Position numbers and translations under genes: made by a program. From Gordonia araii NBRC 100433 (GTDB lineage Bacteria; Actinomycetota; Actinomycetes; Mycobacteriales; Mycobacteriaceae), in NCBI RefSeq assembly GCF_000241265.1, contig NZ_BAEE01000046.1, forward strand, positions 1 through 37,767: 37,767 nt of DNA, in the 5' to 3' direction. The notes beneath the pieces were generated by a model that did not search any database, was not told where the DNA came from, and saw only the letters and a list, made by a program, of their open reading frames with translations. Of the stretch, positions 8,409 to 16,640 are shown in pieces. The stretch's first letter is position 1. Every line of letters begins with the position of its first letter.

Positions 8409-9557
8409 ATGGGGCACGTCATGGGTATCGCCGTCGTCGACCGCCAGATAGCCTCGGTGGTCCGCGACGACAACGATGCTGTCGTCGCCACCAACACCGT
8501 CGACGTCGCCGACGAGACGGTGGCCACCGTCACCGCAACCGTGAACGACCTGGTCGGTTCGGCGCCCTTCGAGGTGACGCAGATCGGGCTGGTCGCCGCG
8601 GATCCCGCGCTCGTCGACGAGCTGCGGCGTGCCTTCGAGCCCTTTCCTTCCCGTCCCGCCTGGTACTCCAGCCTTACCGTCGACGCCCTGGACTCGGCCA
8701 TGGTCGAGCTGGCCCGCACCGACCCGGCGCTGCGGACCGCGGGCGGCCAGGTCGCCCTGGTCAACCTCGACGACTACACGGCGCCCACCGCCGGGATACC
8801 GATTATCGCCGTCGACCCCCATTCCGGCGTGATCACCGGTCGCACCGAGTGGCACCCGGATTTCAATCAGCCGACGGCGGTGATCGATCCGAGCGGCGCC
8901 GCGAACGTGGCCGGCGCGATCTCGTCGATGCCGGGCAGCGAGACGATCACCCACGTCGTCTTCACCGGAACCGGGGCCGACGTGCCCGGGGTCCACGCGG
9001 CCTTCGAAGGCGCCCTGGGGCGACCCGTCGTCGTCGCCGCGCAGCCACGGTACGCCATCGCCGGCGCCGCCGCCAGCCTGGCCCGGGGCGGAGCGGTCGC
9101 ACCGGTCGGCGCGCCCGCGGCCTTCGCCGCCTCACCGTCGGCGCCGTACGGCGGGTCGGACGAGTACACCACCGCGGTCGTCAATCCGGCGGCCCACGAT
9201 TCGCCGACCGTCGTCGCGACCGCCGACCGCGCGAACCGTCGGCGATGGTGGCTGATCGGCGGTACCGCCGCGGCCGGTTTCCTCATTCTGGCCGGGGCGA
9301 TCGCCGCCGTTCTCTTCTCCACCGGGACGGCGCAGCGCGTCGTCGGCGTCACCACCGTCTCGGTGAGCACCGAGACGCGCACCGCGACGGTGACCAGGAC
9401 CGAGACCCGGTCGGACACCACCGTCCGGACCACGACCGTGACGCCGCCGACGCGGACCGTCACCAAGACCACCACGCGCCCGCCGTCGACGATCACGGAG
9501 ACGGAAACGGAGACGGTGACCGAGGCGCCGGGAAGCGAAGAGGACGAGGGCTTCTGA
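8409..9557 (+). CDS. Membrane protein with a degenerate Hsp70/actin-like N-terminal domain (DUF7159-like)
   Basis: 382 residues in three parts. Residues 1-235 are globular: an initial strand-turn (MGIAVVDRQIASVV), GIPIIAVDPHSGVI, and late in the domain HVVFTGTGADVPGVHAAF then ARYAIAGAAASLA-like sequence, resembling the adenosine-binding end of actin/Hsp70 ATPases (compare Dna[14 protein letters not shown] and [10 protein letters not shown]). The phosphate-1 Gly/Thr residues are missing, so ATPase activity is doubtful. A basic RRRWW then a single membrane helix follow (about 280-300). The C-terminal 70 residues are Thr/Glu/Val-rich (repeated TxT motifs) and probably extracytoplasmic. The RBS GAGAGGGTGG precedes the ATG. 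It lies 35 nt after hspR in the same direction. DUF7159 is my best family guess; function unknown. Confidence 0.7.
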   Translation: MGHVMGIAVVDRQIASVVRDDNDAVVATNTVDVADETVATVTATVNDLVGSAPFEVTQIGLVAADPALVDELRRAFEPFPSRPAWYSSLTVDALDSAMVELARTDPALRTAGGQVALVNLDDYTAPTAGIPIIAVDPHSGVITGRTEWHPDFNQPTAVIDPSGAANVAGAISSMPGSETITHVVFTGTGADVPGVHAAFEGALGRPVVVAAQPRYAIAGAAASLARGGAVAPVGAPAAFAASPSAPYGGSDEYTTAVVNPAAHDSPTVVATADRANRRRWWLIGGTAAAGFLILAGAIAAVLFSTGTAQRVVGVTTVSVSTETRTATVTRTETRSDTTVRTTTVTPPTRTVTKTTTRPPSTITETETETVTEAPGSEEDEGF

Positions 9558-9582
9558 CGCCGGCAGGGCGCCGACCGCGTTC

Positions 9583-10746
9583 TCACACCACGTCGTGGTG
9601 GATGCGGCTCGCGGGCGCCCCGTCGATGATGAGCCGCCGCCTGGTGAGTTCGATCATCGTCGGTGAGCCCGCGATGAGGACGTCGCGGTCCTCCCAGTAG
9701 CCCGGCGTCTGCGCCGCATCATGGGACACGGCGTCGGCGAGTGTCCCGATGAGGTGGGGGAAGCCGAGTTCGGCGGGGGTGGCGAAGGAGTTCAGCCACC
9801 AGGGATCGTCCTGCGTCTCGGTCACCGCGGTGACCTTCAGCCACGGGTTCATCGGCATCATCCGCTGCAGCGACGGGAGTTCGTACAGCTCCCCGGGATG
9901 GCGCGCGCCGTAGTAGAGATCCACCGGCGGGTTGCTGACGTTGGCGCACAACGACAACAGGATCGACCGCATCGGCGCCAGGCCGGTTCCACCGGCGATC
10001 ATCGTGGTCGGTGTGGTGGGTTCGACGTGCAGCGTGCCGTGGTGCTGGGCGATCGACCACACGTCGCCCACCTGCGATTCGCCGACGATCGACCGGCTGA
10101 CGGTCCCGCCGGGGATGGCGCGGACGTGGAACTCGACCTGGCCGGCCTCGTTGGGCGGCCCGGCGGGGGAGAGCATCCGCCACTCGCGCGGCCACTGCGG
10201 GATCCGGACCTCGACGAATTGGCCCGCCAGAAACGGCACCGGGGTCTCGGCGATGAGTCGCACGACGGCGAGTTCGCGGCTGATCTGGAACTTCTCCACG
10301 ATCCTCGCGGAGGTGACCGCCGGCCCGACGGCCTGCTCGGCCGCGCCGCTCATCACGCCCGTGACCAATCGGGCCGTCTGGTCGACGGCGGCGGCGACGT
10401 CGCGGGTCCACGCCGGCCCCAGCACCGCCGCGAACTCGGTGACCAGAGCCCGGTGAGCCAGCTCGTAGTGATAGGGCCCCAAACCGTACTTGCGGTGGTC
10501 GCGGCCAAGCTGGGCGAGGAGTTCGATCAGCTCTTCGTGCCCCGACTGGGCCGGGACGGCTTCCAAAACCAGGTCGACGACGCGGTGGAACGCGCCGCGC
10601 ACATGGGTCAGCGAGGCGGGGAACATCTCGCGCACCGTCGGGTCGAGGGCGAACAGCCGGCCGAAGTAGGAGCGGGTGAAGCGATCCGGATCGGCATTGA
10701 TGAGTTCGCGCAGACGCGCCAACGCGAGGCGGGTCTCGTCGGCCAC
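9583..10746 (-). CDS. Flavohemoglobin-like protein (globin plus FAD/NAD(P) reductase)
   Basis: 387 residues. An N-terminal globin (1-135) has REMFP (F42, CD1-type Phe) and LGRDHRKYG with H84 as the probable proximal haem ligand. An FNR-type reductase follows, with RMLSPAGPP (FAD; usual form RxYS), AGGTGLAPMRSIL (NAD(P) binding) and a C-terminal VLIAGSPTMIELTRR. Classical Hmp has Tyr at B10; the aligned residue here is F28. This fits the unusual type II flavohemoglobins such as M. tuberculosis Rv0385 better than NO-dioxygenase Hmp, so an NO-detoxifying role should not be assumed. I chose the GTG at 10744-10746 because GGAGAGGAGG sits 8 nt upstream; a frame open 20 codons further lacks this. 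It is divergent from the SPFH gene. Confidence 0.85.
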   Translation of the reverse strand: MADETRLALARLRELINADPDRFTRSYFGRLFALDPTVREMFPASLTHVRGAFHRVVDLVLEAVPAQSGHEELIELLAQLGRDHRKYGLGPYHYELAHRALVTEFAAVLGPAWTRDVAAAVDQTARLVTGVMSGAAEQAVGPAVTSARIVEKFQISRELAVVRLIAETPVPFLAGQFVEVRIPQWPREWRMLSPAGPPNEAGQVEFHVRAIPGGTVSRSIVGESQVGDVWSIAQHHGTLHVEPTTPTTMIAGGTGLAPMRSILLSLCANVSNPPVDLYYGARHPGELYELPSLQRMMPMNPWLKVTAVTETQDDPWWLNSFATPAELGFPHLIGTLADAVSHDAAQTPGYWEDRDVLIAGSPTMIELTRRRLIIDGAPASRIHHDVV

Positions 10747-10930
10747 GATTGCGCCTCCTCTCCTTGCAACGCCCACTGCCGCGGCGCATAACCACCAAGG
10801 GTCCACGCCGACACCGGCCGTCGAATCTTACGCCGATCGTGATCAGATTCCGACCGACCCGGCCGTCCGGGAAATCCGCTGACCGCAAATCAACCTGCGT
10901 CGACCTCAACCCGATGTCAAGTCGCAGTGC

Positions 10931-10956
10931 TACTATCACGATATCAATTCGATAGT
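10931..10956. promoter_or_regulatory. Inverted and direct repeat over the SPFH gene promoter (operator candidate)
   Basis: ACTATC (10932-10937) and GATAGT (10951-10956) form a perfect 6-bp inverted repeat 13 bp apart. Inside it CGATA occurs at 10939-10943 and 10950-10954, an 11-bp direct repeat (one helical turn), and GATATC at 10940-10945 is itself palindromic. TACTAT (10931-10936) is a plausible -10, and the RBS GGGAGG follows immediately. The region is AT-rich compared with its surroundings. This is what an operator for the downstream ribbon-helix-helix protein could look like; binding is inferred. Confidence 0.5.
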
Positions 10957-10966
10957 GGGAGGTCCG

Positions 10967-11848
10967 ATGCTGAGAAAGGCGTTTCGCATCAACGGGTTCG
11001 CGGCCCTGGCCGTGATCGTCGTCGCGGTGCTCGCGTTCGGGGCGGCGGCGCTCGCCGCGCTGGTCGCCTACAGCGACTCGCGGAGTCTTGTCTGGCTCTT
11101 GTTGGCCGGTCTTGCCGCGTTGGCGCTGATAGCGGCGATTCTCGCCCTGACCGGGCTTACCGTCGTCGACCCGAACGAAGCACGGGTCGTCCAGTTCTTC
11201 GGTCGCTACGTCGGTTCGGTGAGCGAACCCGGCTTCCATTTCGTGGTTCCGCTTTCGGTGCGTCGCGCGATCACCTTGCGCGTCCGCAACTTCGAGACGC
11301 AGCGCCTCAAGGTCAACGACGCCGACGGCAATCCCGTGGAGATCGCCGCCGTCGTCGTCTACCGGGTGGTTGACAGCTACCAGGCGGCGTTCGCCGTCGA
11401 CGACTACGAGGAGTACGTCGAGACGCAATCCGAAGCCGCCGTCCGCCACCTCGCGACCACCCACCCTTACGACGCGCACGATGCCGATCGAACCTCGCTG
11501 CGCGACGGTGCGCTGGTCTCGGAGGAACTCACCGAAGAGCTGACGGAACGCACGGAAACGGCGGGCGTCGAAGTCATCGAGGCCCGGATCACCCACCTCG
11601 CCTACGCCCCCGAGATCGCCCAGGCGATGCTGGTCCGGCAGCAGGCGGCGCAGGTCGTCGCGGCGCGGCAACGCATCGTCGAAGGCGCGGTGGGCATGGT
11701 CGGCCTTGCGCTGGACGGGCTCTCGGAGCAGGGCATCGTCGAACTCGACGGAGAGCGTCGCGCCACCATGGTCTCCAACCTCTTGACCGTGCTGTGCGCC
11801 GACCGTGCGACGCAACCGGTCGTCAACGTGGGCTCGCTCTACTCCTGA
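10967..11848 (+). CDS. SPFH/band 7 (stomatin-prohibitin) domain membrane protein
   Basis: 293 residues. Two hydrophobic segments (about 8-33 and 40-63) anchor it. The SPFH domain begins [33 protein letters not shown] and continues with [48 protein letters not shown] and [48 protein letters not shown], all characteristic. Such proteins form membrane-associated oligomers or scaffolds. I chose the ATG at 10967 because GGGAGG (10957-10962) is correctly spaced; a GTG 12 nt upstream would overlap that RBS. The following ribbon-helix-helix gene overlaps its stop (TGATG), so the two are translationally coupled. It is divergent from the flavohemoglobin gene. Confidence 0.9.
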   Translation: MLRKAFRINGFAALAVIVVAVLAFGAAALAALVAYSDSRSLVWLLLAGLAALALIAAILALTGLTVVDPNEARVVQFFGRYVGSVSEPGFHFVVPLSVRRAITLRVRNFETQRLKVNDADGNPVEIAAVVVYRVVDSYQAAFAVDDYEEYVETQSEAAVRHLATTHPYDAHDADRTSLRDGALVSEELTEELTERTETAGVEVIEARITHLAYAPEIAQAMLVRQQAAQVVAARQRIVEGAVGMVGLALDGLSEQGIVELDGERRATMVSNLLTVLCADRATQPVVNVGSLYS

Positions 11849-12048
11849 TGGCCGGCTCGGCATCCACTCCCAACCCGGCCGATCGGCGGGGGCCCGAGAG
11901 GCGCGAGCCGAAGAAGGTGCTGCTGCGCGTCGACCCGGCGGTCCACGCCGCGATCGCCAAGTGGGCCGCCGACGACTTGCGCAGCGTGAACGCCCAGATG
12001 GAATTCGCGCTGCGCACGGCGCTGAAACAGGCGGGGCGCCTGCCGTGA
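11848..12048 (+). CDS. Ribbon-helix-helix (Arc/HicB-type) DNA-binding protein
   Basis: 66 residues. After a polar, Pro/Arg-rich N-terminal 20 residues comes KKVLLRVDPAVHAAIAKWA, a beta-strand followed by helix, then DDLRSVNAQMEFALRTALK, the second helix; this is the Arc/MetJ-type RHH fold as in toxin-antitoxin antidotes and HicB C-termini. The ATG shares its A with the SPFH stop codon TGA, so the pair is an operon with coupled translation. No toxin-like partner is visible, so I do not call it an antitoxin. It may autoregulate from the repeat at 10931-10956, or tie SPFH membrane assemblies to DNA. It ends 4 bp from the convergent PucR gene. Confidence 0.75.
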   Translation: MAGSASTPNPADRRGPERREPKKVLLRVDPAVHAAIAKWAADDLRSVNAQMEFALRTALKQAGRLP

Positions 12049-12052
12049 CCCG

Positions 12053-13324
12053 CTAGTGCCGCAGGACCGTCGGGCCGAGGAACTCGCAGACCTGCAACGC
12101 GAGCGCGATGTCGAGGCGGTCGTGGATCCGCGGACCGGCGAGTGCCTTGTCGACGCGGTACTTCACCGTGTTGCGGTGCAGGTTGAGCTGTTCGGCGGTG
12201 CGCAGGTGGCTCTCGCCCGTCGCGAAGAAGGTGCGCAGCGTCTGCCGGAGCACCGCGGCGTTCTCCGTGTCGTCGGCCAGTCTGCCCAGCACTTCGCCCA
12301 CCCACGCCCGGGTCGAGTCGAGGTTGCCCGCCAGCAGCGAGGTGAGTGCGATGCCCCGGTCGCCGAATCCGACGATGGCCGAGGTCGGCGAATGCTGCAT
12401 CGTGGCGACCTCGTACGCGGCGATCGCCTGCTCGTGGCTGCGCTGGAAACCGTGCGCGCCTTCGGCCGGGAGACCCAGGCTGATTCGCAGATCGGCCGGC
12501 AGGGACAGTGATTCGCGCAAGGACGCGGTGTCCAGGCGAGGCGGATGCTGACCGAGGGGGATCCACGCCCACAACGTCTCCTGGTCGACGGCGGTGGAGA
12601 GGGGCGGGCCGGTCGGCCCCACCGCGCGGGCGAGGCCAGTCGCGACGGAGTCCAGCGCCGCCGGGGTGCTCGCCTTCTCGGCGTCGGTCCAGACGACGGC
12701 GCCGAGGTGGTGCTGGTCGAGCCGGTACCCCGTCTGGGTCTCGAAGGCGTCGGCGCCCCCGCGGGGGTCGCGCAGCACACTGTGGATCAGCGCCGACCGG
12801 ATGTTGCCCGCGGTGCCCAGCCAGAGATTGCGCTCACGCTCGTAGACGTCGAAGACGTACTGGGAGATCCAGTCGATGTACTCGTACACCAGGGCGCTGG
12901 CGTACCGCAGCACCTCGATGGTCAGTTCGTGGGACAGCTCGATCTCCTCGACGATCGAGTAGAACAGGTTGATCATGTCGTTCTGGCCCATGTGATAGGC
13001 GCGGACCAGTGAGTTCGGCGGTATCCCGCGCTGGGCCAGCCGGCGCGCGTACTCCACCGCGGCCGACGGGGGCTGCAGGTGGCTGATCGGCACGCTCGCG
13101 GAGAGTCCGTAGAGGATCGTCGTGACATTCGATTCGACGCTCTCCCACAGCATGTCGCGCAGCACCGGATCGGTGGCCAGCAGATCGGCGATCTCGCGTG
13201 CCATGGTTGCCGACATGGCATCGACGATCTCGGTCTTCTGCGCCTGCAGTTGCGTGCCCATCCGCGCGACGACCGCCACGACCTCGGGGGAGGCCGGTGG
13301 CGGCTGTCGGGGGCTGATCGGCAC
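12053..13324 (-). CDS. PucR/CdaR-type transcriptional regulator
   Basis: 423 residues. The N-terminal helical region (about 1-170) resembles RsbRD/PucR sensor regions (MGTQLQAQKTEIVDAMSATMAREIADLLATDP; LVRAYHMGQNDMINLFY). A central GGDEF-like degenerate domain spans about 180-340. The C-terminal PucR helix-turn-helix is LRTFFATGESHLRTAEQLNLHRNTVKYRVDKA (about 370-405), a typical signature. It probably senses a metabolite or membrane signal and activates adjacent genes. The GTG start abuts the TAA of the CrtI-like gene (no gap), making it the last gene of the minus-strand operon 18098-12053. It converges with the RHH gene. Confidence 0.85.
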   Translation of the reverse strand: MPISPRQPPPASPEVVAVVARMGTQLQAQKTEIVDAMSATMAREIADLLATDPVLRDMLWESVESNVTTILYGLSASVPISHLQPPSAAVEYARRLAQRGIPPNSLVRAYHMGQNDMINLFYSIVEEIELSHELTIEVLRYASALVYEYIDWISQYVFDVYERERNLWLGTAGNIRSALIHSVLRDPRGGADAFETQTGYRLDQHHLGAVVWTDAEKASTPAALDSVATGLARAVGPTGPPLSTAVDQETLWAWIPLGQHPPRLDTASLRESLSLPADLRISLGLPAEGAHGFQRSHEQAIAAYEVATMQHSPTSAIVGFGDRGIALTSLLAGNLDSTRAWVGEVLGRLADDTENAAVLRQTLRTFFATGESHLRTAEQLNLHRNTVKYRVDKALAGPRIHDRLDIALALQVCEFLGPTVLRH

Positions 13325-14758
13325 TTATCGATCCAGTTGTCCGGGTATGCCGAGGTGCTTGAGTCCCCGCTGAGCGGCGTTGTAGCCGCACATTCCGTGG
13401 ATGCCCGCGCCCGGCGGCGTGGACTGCGAACACAGGTACACCCCGGGTATCCCGGTGGCGTACGGGTCGACGGCGAGGCGCGGCCGCAACACCATCTGCA
13501 GTCCGTTGTTCGCACCGCCGATGATGTCGCCGGCCACGTAGTTGGCGTTGTACTCGTGCAGTGCCGACGCGTTCGCCGACTGCGCGTGGACGATCACGTC
13601 CCGGAAACCGGGTGCGAAGCGCTCGATCTGCCCGATGACCAGCTCGGTCGCGTCACCGTCGAAGCCCGGTGGGACGTGGGCGTAGGACCAGAGCGGATTG
13701 AGGTTGCCGCTGGACCGGCTGCGGTCGGCCAGGTACTGCTGTCCGACGAGGACGAACGGGCGGTCGACGAGCGTGCCGCCGATCCGTGCGCGCTCGGTGG
13801 CCGCGATCTCCTCGAACGTGCCGCCGAGGTGGACCGTGCCGGCACGACGGCAATCGGGATTAGTCCACGGCACGTCGCCCTCGATGGCGAAGTCGACCTT
13901 GAACGCTGACGATCCGACGCGGAAGCGCCGGTAGGCGCGTGCGACCCGGCCGGGCAGCAGATCGCCGTAGAGCGACAGCACCTGTCCGGGGTTCAGGTCG
14001 AGCATGACCAGGTCGGAGTCGGGGATGTCGGTGTGCGCGCGCACGAACGTGTCGGTCGCGATGGTGACGTCGTAGTCGCCCAGGGCGTCGACCAGCGCCG
14101 TCGTGATGGCCCCGGAACCGCCCTCGGCGACGGCCCAACCGTAGCGGTGCCCGCCGGCCAGGACCATCAGTCCCAGTGAAGCGGTCAGCGGCCGGTCGAA
14201 CCGGGTGAACGCGTGAGCCGCAGCGCCGCCGTACAGCGCCCGGGCGGTGTCGGTGCGCAGGTAGCGCGCCAGCACCGAGGCCGGCAGGACGGCGCGCGGC
14301 CCGAATGCGGCCAGCCGGAACGGATGGCTCGGGATTCCGATCACGGGCCCCAACAGGTCCTCGCCCAGATCGTCGAAATGGGCGGCGAGGTCGCCGACCA
14401 GGCGTTTCCACCGTTTGCCGTCGGACCCCATGCCGTCGGCGGTCTGGTCCACCGACTGGTACAGCACGCCCGCCCGGCCGTCGTCGAGCGGATGGGCGCA
14501 GTCGACCTCGGGCCAGCGCCAGGTGAGGCCGTAGCGCTCGAGGTCGACGGTCTTCCAGAACGGCGAGCCGACGCCGAGCGGGTGGACCGCCGAGCAGTAG
14601 TCGTTGATCAACCCCGGGTAGCCCGCCTCGCCGGATCGGGCACCCCCGCCGACGGTCGACTTGGCCTCCAGGACGGTGACCGACACACCCTGCCGGGCCA
14701 GGTGCAGGGCGGCGGCGAGCCCGTTGGGCCCGCCGCCGACCACTGTCGCGGTTGTCAC
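13325..14758 (-). CDS. CrtI-like NAD(P)/FAD-dependent oxidoreductase
   Basis: 477 residues. The N-terminus carries the Rossmann dinucleotide fold TATVVGGGPNGLAAALHLARQG with the acidic VTVLEA end, then GGGARSGE. The C-terminus has IPGVYLCSQSTPPGAGIHGMCGYNAA, the second FAD-contact segment of phytoene desaturase/CrtI-type and retinol saturase-like enzymes. Such enzymes desaturate, saturate or isomerise polyenes and other lipids; no phytoene synthase is nearby, so carotenoid synthesis is not implied. I chose the GTG at 14756-14758, which overlaps the stop of the DUF3556 gene by 4 nt (GTGA) and starts just at the Rossmann strand; the frame stays open 73 codons upstream but that part is out-of-frame shadow of the neighbour. 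Confidence 0.85.
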   Translation of the reverse strand: MTTATVVGGGPNGLAAALHLARQGVSVTVLEAKSTVGGGARSGEAGYPGLINDYCSAVHPLGVGSPFWKTVDLERYGLTWRWPEVDCAHPLDDGRAGVLYQSVDQTADGMGSDGKRWKRLVGDLAAHFDDLGEDLLGPVIGIPSHPFRLAAFGPRAVLPASVLARYLRTDTARALYGGAAAHAFTRFDRPLTASLGLMVLAGGHRYGWAVAEGGSGAITTALVDALGDYDVTIATDTFVRAHTDIPDSDLVMLDLNPGQVLSLYGDLLPGRVARAYRRFRVGSSAFKVDFAIEGDVPWTNPDCRRAGTVHLGGTFEEIAATERARIGGTLVDRPFVLVGQQYLADRSRSSGNLNPLWSYAHVPPGFDGDATELVIGQIERFAPGFRDVIVHAQSANASALHEYNANYVAGDIIGGANNGLQMVLRPRLAVDPYATGIPGVYLCSQSTPPGAGIHGMCGYNAAQRGLKHLGIPGQLDR

Positions 14759-16554
14759 CGAGTCGCCTCCACGGTGGCGTCGCGGCGCCAGGTGACATTG
14801 CGCGGAACCAAGCCGTCGGGCAGCCACGGCTGCGAGTCGGCCGAATCCTTCACCTGCCACGTGCCGCGCTCGATGACTCCGAGTGCCGCGTCGATCAACT
14901 TGTACTCCTGGTAGTTCTTGTGGATTGGCTGGGATTCTACCCAGGCCACCAGGAACTCTCCGGGCTCGAAGTTGCACCGACGCTGCAGCGCGCGGATCAG
15001 ATCCTCGTTGTGGAAGTGACCGTCACCGAAGTTGAACGCGATGATGGAGTTGCAGGCGAACTCCGCCTCGCGGAACCGGTAGTCCCGCTCGTTCTCGCCG
15101 ATCTCGTTCAACAGGACCGACATGAGGCCCGGACCCTGACTGTGCATCGAGCGCCAGCCGGTGGTCAGCGACAGCACGACCTCGGCGACGTCTTCCGGAT
15201 ACCCGGCCTTCTGCAGTTGGGTGATGATGTTCGGCGACGGACGCACCACGTGCTGCTCGAGCTTCTTCTCCGCCTCCGGTTTGATCGCCCACTGGGCCGA
15301 GGCCCAGTTGCCGGCGTATTGGCGCATCGACGGCAGGAAGGACACGAGGTCGGGGCGCAGGTTGCCGAGGATCGGGAAGAACAGCAGACCCGCGACGATG
15401 AGGATGATCGCCGGCACGTGCTGGGCGTCGAAGACCGAGAATCCCTCGTTGTTGCCGAATCCCAGGAACAGGAAGACCGTGCCGTAGGCGAACAGCGCGT
15501 TCCACTCCAGCGGCACGGCCAGCGGGAACGTCGACAGGATGAACAGGTGGAAGGCGACCATCACGAGGACGCCGATCAATGCGATCGTCGGGCTCGTGGT
15601 GAACAGCAGTACGAGGGGGATGACGATCTCGACGAACGTGCCCAGGCCGTGCGCCATGAAGTGGGCGAGACCCGACGGCTGCAGATCCTCCGGGAAGCTC
15701 CGGTAGTGGGCGCGCTTGAGCGCCTTGCTCGGCATCCACGGGGCGTTGGAGATCATCGGCGGGATGACCTTGCCGAAGTGCTTGCCGATCTTGGAGATGC
15801 CGGCACCGAGCCACACGATGACGATGAGCAGCTTCAGGGCGATGATCAGGTCGACCAGACCCAGCTGGGGCGCGATCGCGAAGAAGACCATCGCGGGCAT
15901 GTACTGCTCGGGCCGGGTGGCGACGAATCCGACCTTGTCGCGCAGACCGTAGACGACGAGCAGGACCAGCAGCGGCCAGAACAGCACCGGGTTGACGAGC
16001 GCGACGGGGTTGTCGGGGCCGTGGCCGACGACGGTGTTGAAGTTCTCCAGTTCGACCTTCGGCCAGAACAGCGTCAGCGCCGTGGTCACGAGCACGCCGG
16101 CGTAGACGAGGACGTCGAACACGGTGCGGCGGTCGCCCTCGGTGAACGGAACATGGTCCGGCCATGGTGGGAGCCGGATCGTCTCCGGTCGCAACCAGCA
16201 CTTGAATCCGCTCGTCATGGGGGCGAAGTGGCCGGCGAGCGGACCCCACGACCCGGCCAGGCCCAGTGCTTCCAGGAGCACCGTCCACATGATGAGTTTC
16301 TGGTACACGATCGGCTGGTTCCACCAGGAGCCGATGTCGAAGACGCCGAACCCGCTGGTCAGGGTTGCGATCGTGACGCCGATACCGATGTGGAGAACGA
16401 GCACTTTGACGATGTAGATGAGTGGCAGCATCTTGGGGGTGCCGAAGCCGTTCTCGGCCCAGAATCGCGACGTCGTCTTGATGCGGTCGAGATACGGCCG
16501 ATCCATGAAGGTGGCCGGGTCGACTTCGGGCAATACGCCCTCTTTGAATCCCAT
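14755..16554 (-). CDS. DUF3556 multi-pass membrane protein
   Basis: 599 residues. The N-terminal soluble segment (MGFKEGVLPEVDPATF...RIKTTSRFWAENGFGTPK) is followed by roughly eight to ten hydrophobic helices between residues 43 and 410 (for example MLPLIYIVKVLVLHIGIGV, VNPVLFWPLLVLLVVYGL, IPLVLLFTTSPTIALIGVL). A conserved-looking soluble C-terminal domain of about 190 residues follows (ALQRRCNFEPGEFLVAWVESQPIH). This layout is that of DUF3556, found widely in mycobacteria and relatives with unknown function. The RBS AAGGAG lies 9 nt before the ATG. It stands between a CoA ligase and a CrtI-like oxidoreductase in one operon, suggesting it handles or modifies a lipid at the membrane; that is inference. 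Confidence 0.85.
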   Translation of the reverse strand: MGFKEGVLPEVDPATFMDRPYLDRIKTTSRFWAENGFGTPKMLPLIYIVKVLVLHIGIGVTIATLTSGFGVFDIGSWWNQPIVYQKLIMWTVLLEALGLAGSWGPLAGHFAPMTSGFKCWLRPETIRLPPWPDHVPFTEGDRRTVFDVLVYAGVLVTTALTLFWPKVELENFNTVVGHGPDNPVALVNPVLFWPLLVLLVVYGLRDKVGFVATRPEQYMPAMVFFAIAPQLGLVDLIIALKLLIVIVWLGAGISKIGKHFGKVIPPMISNAPWMPSKALKRAHYRSFPEDLQPSGLAHFMAHGLGTFVEIVIPLVLLFTTSPTIALIGVLVMVAFHLFILSTFPLAVPLEWNALFAYGTVFLFLGFGNNEGFSVFDAQHVPAIILIVAGLLFFPILGNLRPDLVSFLPSMRQYAGNWASAQWAIKPEAEKKLEQHVVRPSPNIITQLQKAGYPEDVAEVVLSLTTGWRSMHSQGPGLMSVLLNEIGENERDYRFREAEFACNSIIAFNFGDGHFHNEDLIRALQRRCNFEPGEFLVAWVESQPIHKNYQEYKLIDAALGVIERGTWQVKDSADSQPWLPDGLVPRNVTWRRDATVEATR

Positions 16555-16640
16555 GGCGGTGACTCCTTATCCGGGAATGGGGGACTGACCGCGCGAGCAG
16601 GCGCCCGCGACGGGTGGATGGGGGTGGGGATGCGAGACGG

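Noticed and set aside
11848..12048. Type II toxin-antitoxin module with the RHH protein as antitoxin
   Set aside because: The only coupled partner is an SPFH membrane protein; no RelE, PIN or MazF-like toxin is adjacent.
13325..14758. Carotenoid biosynthesis cluster based on the CrtI-like gene
   Set aside because: No phytoene synthase, GGPP synthase or lycopene cyclase is within the window; the neighbours are a CoA ligase, DUF3556 and PucR.
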